Shown in pieces: positions 61,131 to 64,000 of a stretch of DNA of 64,000 nucleotides. Numbering within the stretch: the first letter of the stretch is position 1; the number at the start of each line of letters is the position of its first letter. Source of the DNA: Marinifilum fragile JCM 15579 (GTDB taxonomy: Bacteria; Bacteroidota; Bacteroidia; Bacteroidales; Marinifilaceae); assembly GCF_001310955.1 (NCBI RefSeq), contig NZ_BAZX01000005.1, forward strand, positions 1 through 64,000. The letters are read 5' to 3'. A program made the translations under genes and the position numbers. Under the pieces are notes generated by a model that was given only the letters and a program-made list of their open reading frames with translations, had not been told where the DNA came from and did not search any database.

Positions 61131-62353
61131 ATGAAGAATTTTTTAAATTCTATGAAAGCCATGCTTTTACTAGCACTAATGGGTGCTGTAGTAACATCCT
61201 GTGACAATTCTCTAGAGGATGAAATGTTGAACGAAACTCCTGAAGTAACTTCAATGGTAAAATCAGAATTATCTGACATTAAAGGTGGAAAGAGCACCTA
61301 CGTTGTTCAGTTTAATGATGATGTTGTATTGAAGAGTGAATTGAAAGGATTAAAAGGCTACGAAAAGAAAGCGATTCGTATGAAGTCACATGTAGCTAAA
61401 TTCCTTAAAGGTAATGGAATCTCAGAAGAAAATGTTGAGCATACCTACAGTACTGCAATTCAGGGTTTCTCAGTAAAGCTTAATGAAAATCAGGTAGCAA
61501 AATTGTTGCTTGATCCAAAAGTAAAGCGCGTGGAGAAGGATATTCAGATTTCATTAGGAAAACCAGGAGGAGGATCTACTCAGCCAGCACAAGAAACCCC
61601 ATGGGGAATTACTCGCATTGGTGGTGCAGGTGATGGAACTGGAAAAACTGCTTGGATTATTGATTCTGGTATTGACTTGGATCACCCAGATTTAAATGTT
61701 GATGTTGCAAGAAGTAAGACTTTCATTACTCAAGGTAAAACTACTCCAGACGATGAACATGGACATGGAACTCATGTAGCAGGAACGATTGCTGCTTTGA
61801 ATAATACTATTGGTGTAATTGGAGTTGCTCCTAATGCTAAAGTTGTTTCTTGTCGTGTTTTAGACAGAAGAGGAAATGGTAACATGTCTTGGTCTATGGC
61901 TGCATTGGATTATATTGCTGCTGAAGGTCAGCCTGGTGATGCTGTTAATATGAGTTTAGGACCAAAAACTCGTTATACTTACGATGCTTACGATGAGACA
62001 GTAAAGTCTGTTGCTGATTTAGGAATTTTGATTTCAATTGCAGCTGGTAACTCATCTGATGATGCTTTATATTATTCTCCAGCTAGAGCTAATCATCCAA
62101 ATGTTTATACTGTATCAGCTTCTGATATCAATGATAATTTTGCTTCATTCTCAAATTATGGAACACCGGTTGACGTTTGTGCTCCAGGTGTAAATATCAA
62201 GTCATGCTATTTGAATGGAGGATATACAACTATGAGTGGAACATCAATGCTGCGCCTCACGTTTGTGGTTTATTGTTATTAGGTCCTATCCATACCGATG
62301 GATATGTGAACAATGATCCTGACGGAGATGCAGATCCTATCGCCCACAGATAG
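61131..62353 (+). pseudogene. Subtilisin-like S8 serine protease, lipoprotein, one-base frame break
   Basis: The product has a lipoprotein signal (MLLLALMGAVVTSCDN), an inhibitor-I9 propeptide (about residues 50-145: TYVVQFNDDVVLKSELKG, IQGFSVKLNENQVAKLL) and the S8 catalytic domain. Asp is in WIIDSGIDLDHPD, His in DDEHGHGTHVAGT and Ser in MSGTSM. After GTSM a normal protein continues AAPHVCGLLLLG, but here one G is missing near 62249, so the frame reads LRLTFVVYCY and stops at 62282. The restored frame runs to 62353 (DPDGDADPIAHR). It would be an exported protease. The indel is probably a sequence error or a recent lesion. Confidence 0.85.
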
Positions 62354-62373
62354 ATTTTTTTCATAAATTTTAA

Positions 62374-62403
62374 GAGGCTGTCAGTTGGACAGCCTCTTTT
62401 TTT
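62374..62403 (+). terminator. Intrinsic terminator after the S8 protease
   Basis: GAGGCTGTC and GACAGCCTC pair over 9 bp around AGTTG, followed by seven or more T. Its stem is nearly the same as the terminator at 13588. Confidence 0.85.
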
Positions 62404-62427
62404 CTGTAGGGCGGGGGACTACTTTGA

Positions 62428-63465
62428 TTATAAGAATATAATTCCTGCTTTTTTGCAAGTATCTCTTAGTTCATCAGGCCAGATACTCGATTGAACTTCT
62501 CCGATATGAGCTTTACGAAGCAAGAACATGCACAATCTTGATTGACCAATTCCTCCTCCAACAGAGTAAGGTAATTCTCCAGACAATAACTTCTTGTGGA
62601 ACATTAACTCTTTTCGTTTTTCTTCTCCTTTAATTTCCAGCTGTTCCAGTAATGCTTTTTCATCTACTCGAATTCCCATTGATGATATCTCAAAAGCTTG
62701 TTCAAGAACAGGATTCCAAAGAATAATATCACCGTTTAAACCTTTGTATCCGTTAACCGATGGAGTAGTCCAATCATCATAGTCAGGAGCACGGCCATCA
62801 TGCGGTTCTCCGTTTTTCAATTCACCTCCGATACCAATAATAAAGATTGCTCCAAACTCCTTTACAGCTTCAGTTTCTCTTTCTTTTGGACTTAAATCAG
62901 GATACTTTTCCAATAATTCTTCCGAGTGAATAAAAGTGATTTCTTCAGGCAATTGAGGACTTAAAGCTGGGTAATATTCACTTAAAATGTATTCTGTTCT
63001 CTTAATTGAAGCATAAACCTGTTTTACGGTTCTAATTAGAAACTCAATGCTTCGTTCTTCCTTGCTAATTGATTTTTCCCAATCCCACTGATCTACATAA
63101 ATGGAGTGAAGGTTGGTAAAGTCTTCATCAGGACGAAGAGCATTCATATCGGTATAAAGACCTTTACCAGCTGGAATTTGAAGTTCGCCAAGCATGTATC
63201 TTTTCCATTTTGCCAATGAGTGAACTACTTCTGCAGTTTGTTCTGCCAGGCCTTTAATTGGAAAAGCTACAGGTCGCTCAATGCCATTTAAATCATCGTT
63301 CAAACCTGTACCTTTCAATACAATCATAGGCGCAGTTACTCTGCGAAGTTTTAGTTCAGAAGAGAGCTGAAGTTGAAACTGATCCTTGATAAATTTAATT
63401 GCTTTTTCAGTAGTATCAGGGCATAAGATGCTTTTGTAAGCCTTAGGAATAATTAAGTTTTTCAT
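62428..63465 (-). CDS. asnA: Aspartate-ammonia ligase (asparagine synthetase A)
   Basis: The start is ATG 63465 (MKNLIIPKAYKSILCP), giving 345 aa, the normal AsnA length; the ORF opens further to 63552 but that stretch is the attenuator. Signatures include GLNDDLNGIERPVAFPIKGL, VHSLAKWKRYMLG, YVDQWDWEKSI, DDWTTPSVNGYKGLNGDI and GGGIGQSRLCMFLLRK, all of the class-II-synthetase-like AsnA fold. The enzyme makes asparagine from aspartate, ammonia and ATP. Two asparagine-rich leader ORFs with terminators precede it (63502-63755), so expression is probably governed by tRNA-Asn charging. This is the strongest regulatory case in the window. Confidence 0.97.
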   Translation of the reverse strand: MKNLIIPKAYKSILCPDTTEKAIKFIKDQFQLQLSSELKLRRVTAPMIVLKGTGLNDDLNGIERPVAFPIKGLAEQTAEVVHSLAKWKRYMLGELQIPAGKGLYTDMNALRPDEDFTNLHSIYVDQWDWEKSISKEERSIEFLIRTVKQVYASIKRTEYILSEYYPALSPQLPEEITFIHSEELLEKYPDLSPKERETEAVKEFGAIFIIGIGGELKNGEPHDGRAPDYDDWTTPSVNGYKGLNGDIILWNPVLEQAFEISSMGIRVDEKALLEQLEIKGEEKRKELMFHKKLLSGELPYSVGGGIGQSRLCMFLLRKAHIGEVQSSIWPDELRDTCKKAGIIFL

Positions 63466-63501
63466 GATTTTAAAATTTTTAGTTAATAGAAATAAGTTGA
63501 T

Positions 63502-63535
63502 AAAAAAAGCCTTTCTCATTTGGTGAGAAAGGCTT
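63502..63535 (-). terminator. Attenuator terminator 2 (asnA leader)
   Basis: On the minus strand AAGCCTTTCTCA and TGAGAAAGGCTT form a perfect 12-bp stem with a 5-nt loop, followed by seven U, 37 bp before the asnA start. The sequence GGTGAGGAAG (63567-63558), spanning the stop of leader 2, can pair with CTTTCTCACC (63531-63522) of its 5' arm (10 bp, one G-U), forming an antiterminator. Confidence 0.85.
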
Positions 63536-63562
63536 GTAATATGGTATAACAATGCTACTTCC

Positions 63563-63616
63563 TCACCCTGGGGGAGAATTATTATTGTTATTATTATTGT
63601 TGAAAAATTGTATCAT
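63563..63616 (-). CDS. Asparagine-rich leader peptide 2 (17 aa)
   Basis: ATG at 63616 to TGA at 63565-63563 encodes MIQFFNNNNNNNNSPPG: eight consecutive Asn codons (AAC AAT AAT AAT AAC AAT AAT AAT). Ribosome stalling here when tRNA-Asn is uncharged would leave the downstream antiterminator arm (which includes the stop codon) free to pair and so block terminator 2. With charged tRNA the ribosome reaches the stop codon, covers the arm and lets the terminator form. Upstream is a short A-rich stretch but no strong Shine-Dalgarno, as usual in Bacteroidota. It is too short for ordinary gene finding. Confidence 0.8.
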   Translation of the reverse strand: MIQFFNNNNNNNNSPPG

Positions 63617-63627
63617 TTGTTGCAAAT

Positions 63628-63655
63628 AAAAAAGCCTTCCCAAATTGGGAAGGCT
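63628..63655 (-). terminator. Attenuator terminator 1 (asnA leader)
   Basis: On the minus strand AGCCTTCCC and GGGAAGGCT form a perfect 9-bp stem (extendable to 11) with a short loop, followed by TTTTTT. It lies 25 nt after the stop of leader 1. The arm GGGAAGGCT at the end of leader 1 (63693-63685) can pair perfectly with AGCCTTCCC (63655-63647), competing with this hairpin. Confidence 0.85.
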
Positions 63656-63680
63656 CATGTAAATATTCGTTCGATAACAA

Positions 63681-63755
63681 CTATAGCCTTCCCGTTTTCG
63701 ATGAATTATTCATCAAATTATTGAAAAGGTTATTATTGTTGTTAAAATGTCTCAT
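63681..63755 (-). CDS. Asparagine-rich leader peptide 1 (24 aa)
   Basis: ATG at 63755 to TAG at 63683-63681 encodes a 24-aa peptide beginning MRHFNNNNN, then LFNNLMNN and ending SSKTGRL. It holds nine Asn (five in a row, then two pairs). The last codons (GGA AGG CTA TAG) are the antiterminator arm: free when the ribosome stalls at Asn codons, covered when it reaches the stop. It starts about 20 bp after a consensus -7 promoter element. This is the classic geometry of a his- or trp-type leader, here for asparagine. Confidence 0.85.
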   Translation of the reverse strand: MRHFNNNNNLFNNLMNNSSKTGRL

Positions 63756-63775
63756 TTCTTTGTTCTTCTTGCCTA

Positions 63776-63806
63776 CAAATGTAGGATTAATATTTAAACT
63801 GCCAAA
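63776..63806 (-). promoter_or_regulatory. Consensus Bacteroidota promoter of asnA
   Basis: On the minus strand TTTG (63803-63806) and TACATTTG (63776-63783) are separated by 19 bp, a full match to TTTG-N19-20-TAnnTTTG. Transcription should start about 5-8 nt further down, just before leader 1. Confidence 0.8.
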
Positions 63807-63967
63807 AGTCATTTTTACAGATTTTGTTCTTCTGTTCATCAAATTGGCCAGATTGATTGAAGAATATTGTTAGTATTGTGTTGAATATCAGGTATTGTAT
63901 GCTTGATGGTGATTCTTGGTCAATAAAATTGAAAATAATCAGATATTTGTTTAGTTATTAAATCAAT

Positions 63968-63988
63968 TTACGTACATTTACTACGTAA
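63968..63988. promoter_or_regulatory. 21-bp palindrome at the window edge
   Basis: TTACGTA-N7-TACGTAA is a perfect inverted repeat. A TACATTTA element within it resembles a -7 box, so it may be an operator for a plus-strand gene beyond the window. The rest of 63807-63967 shows nothing recognisable. Confidence 0.45.
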
Positions 63989-64000
63989 TAATTTTAAATT

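Noticed and set aside
63466-63552. N-terminal extension of AsnA (29 extra residues in the open frame)
   Set aside because: AsnA proteins begin at MKNLIIPKAY-like sequence and are about 345 aa; the extra stretch lies across terminator 2 and is better explained as leader RNA.

Overview
This AT-rich window has the hallmarks of a Bacteroidota chromosome, probably a Bacteroidales/Marinilabiliales relative, although the species is inferred. The clues are promoters of the TTTG/TAnnTTTG type, weak ribosome binding sites, many DUF families typical of Bacteroidota, FtsX-type permease pairs beside an NtrC-type two-component pair, and a Bacteroides-type AsnA. No tRNA, rRNA, CRISPR array, prophage or plasmid module was seen.

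Layout. 0-4.9 kb: a damaged histidine-kinase fragment, then a sensor kinase with an ABC-substrate-binding-like sensor domain, its sigma54 response regulator, and a LUD-domain gene behind a sigma54 promoter. 4.9-10.6 kb: redox and stress genes (HxlR regulator/nitroreductase, AzoR, YceI, Crp-type regulator), a GH20 hexosaminidase and a rubredoxin-like membrane protein. 10.8-21 kb: a ToxR-like AraC-TM-TolB-TPR regulator, lipoproteins, lgt, a metalloprotease-like protein, a REP-associated transposase in its own repeats, a TlpA-like thioredoxin, and a promoter array with about 21-bp periodicity. 21.3-30.7 kb: a full lactate-oxidation locus (lutC-like, fused lutB-lutA, lactate permease, Fe-S D-lactate dehydrogenase, outer-membrane barrel). 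30.7-41.7 kb: a putative small RNA, a probable PPi-type PEP carboxykinase, a PfkB kinase, pdxH and two DUF3857 proteins. 41.7-48.6 kb: a NrfCD/multihaem cytochrome respiratory module. 48.8-59 kb: a tandem adenylate kinase, a DGC protein, an FtsX/LolD transporter and a divergent sigma54 two-component system. 59-64 kb: small conserved proteins, an S8 protease and asnA.

The most interesting system is upstream of asnA (63.5-63.8 kb, minus strand). Two consecutive asparagine-rich leader ORFs are each followed by an intrinsic terminator. In each case the end of the leader can pair with the 5' arm of its terminator. This is the layout of classical ribosome-mediated attenuation, in tandem, and would sense charged tRNA-Asn. 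A second system links the kinase/regulator pair at 0.2-4.1 kb to lactate use: a 16-bp dyad (TGTkC-N6-GmrCA) recurs about 100-165 bp upstream of a sigma54-like promoter both at the LUD gene (4.2 kb) and at the lut operon (21.3 kb).

Caution about sequence quality: at least seven otherwise well conserved genes need a single-base indel to restore their expected C-terminus, and bases 1-45 look like a homopolymer-distorted kinase motif. I read most of these as probable sequencing or assembly indels rather than real pseudogenes, but only reads can decide.
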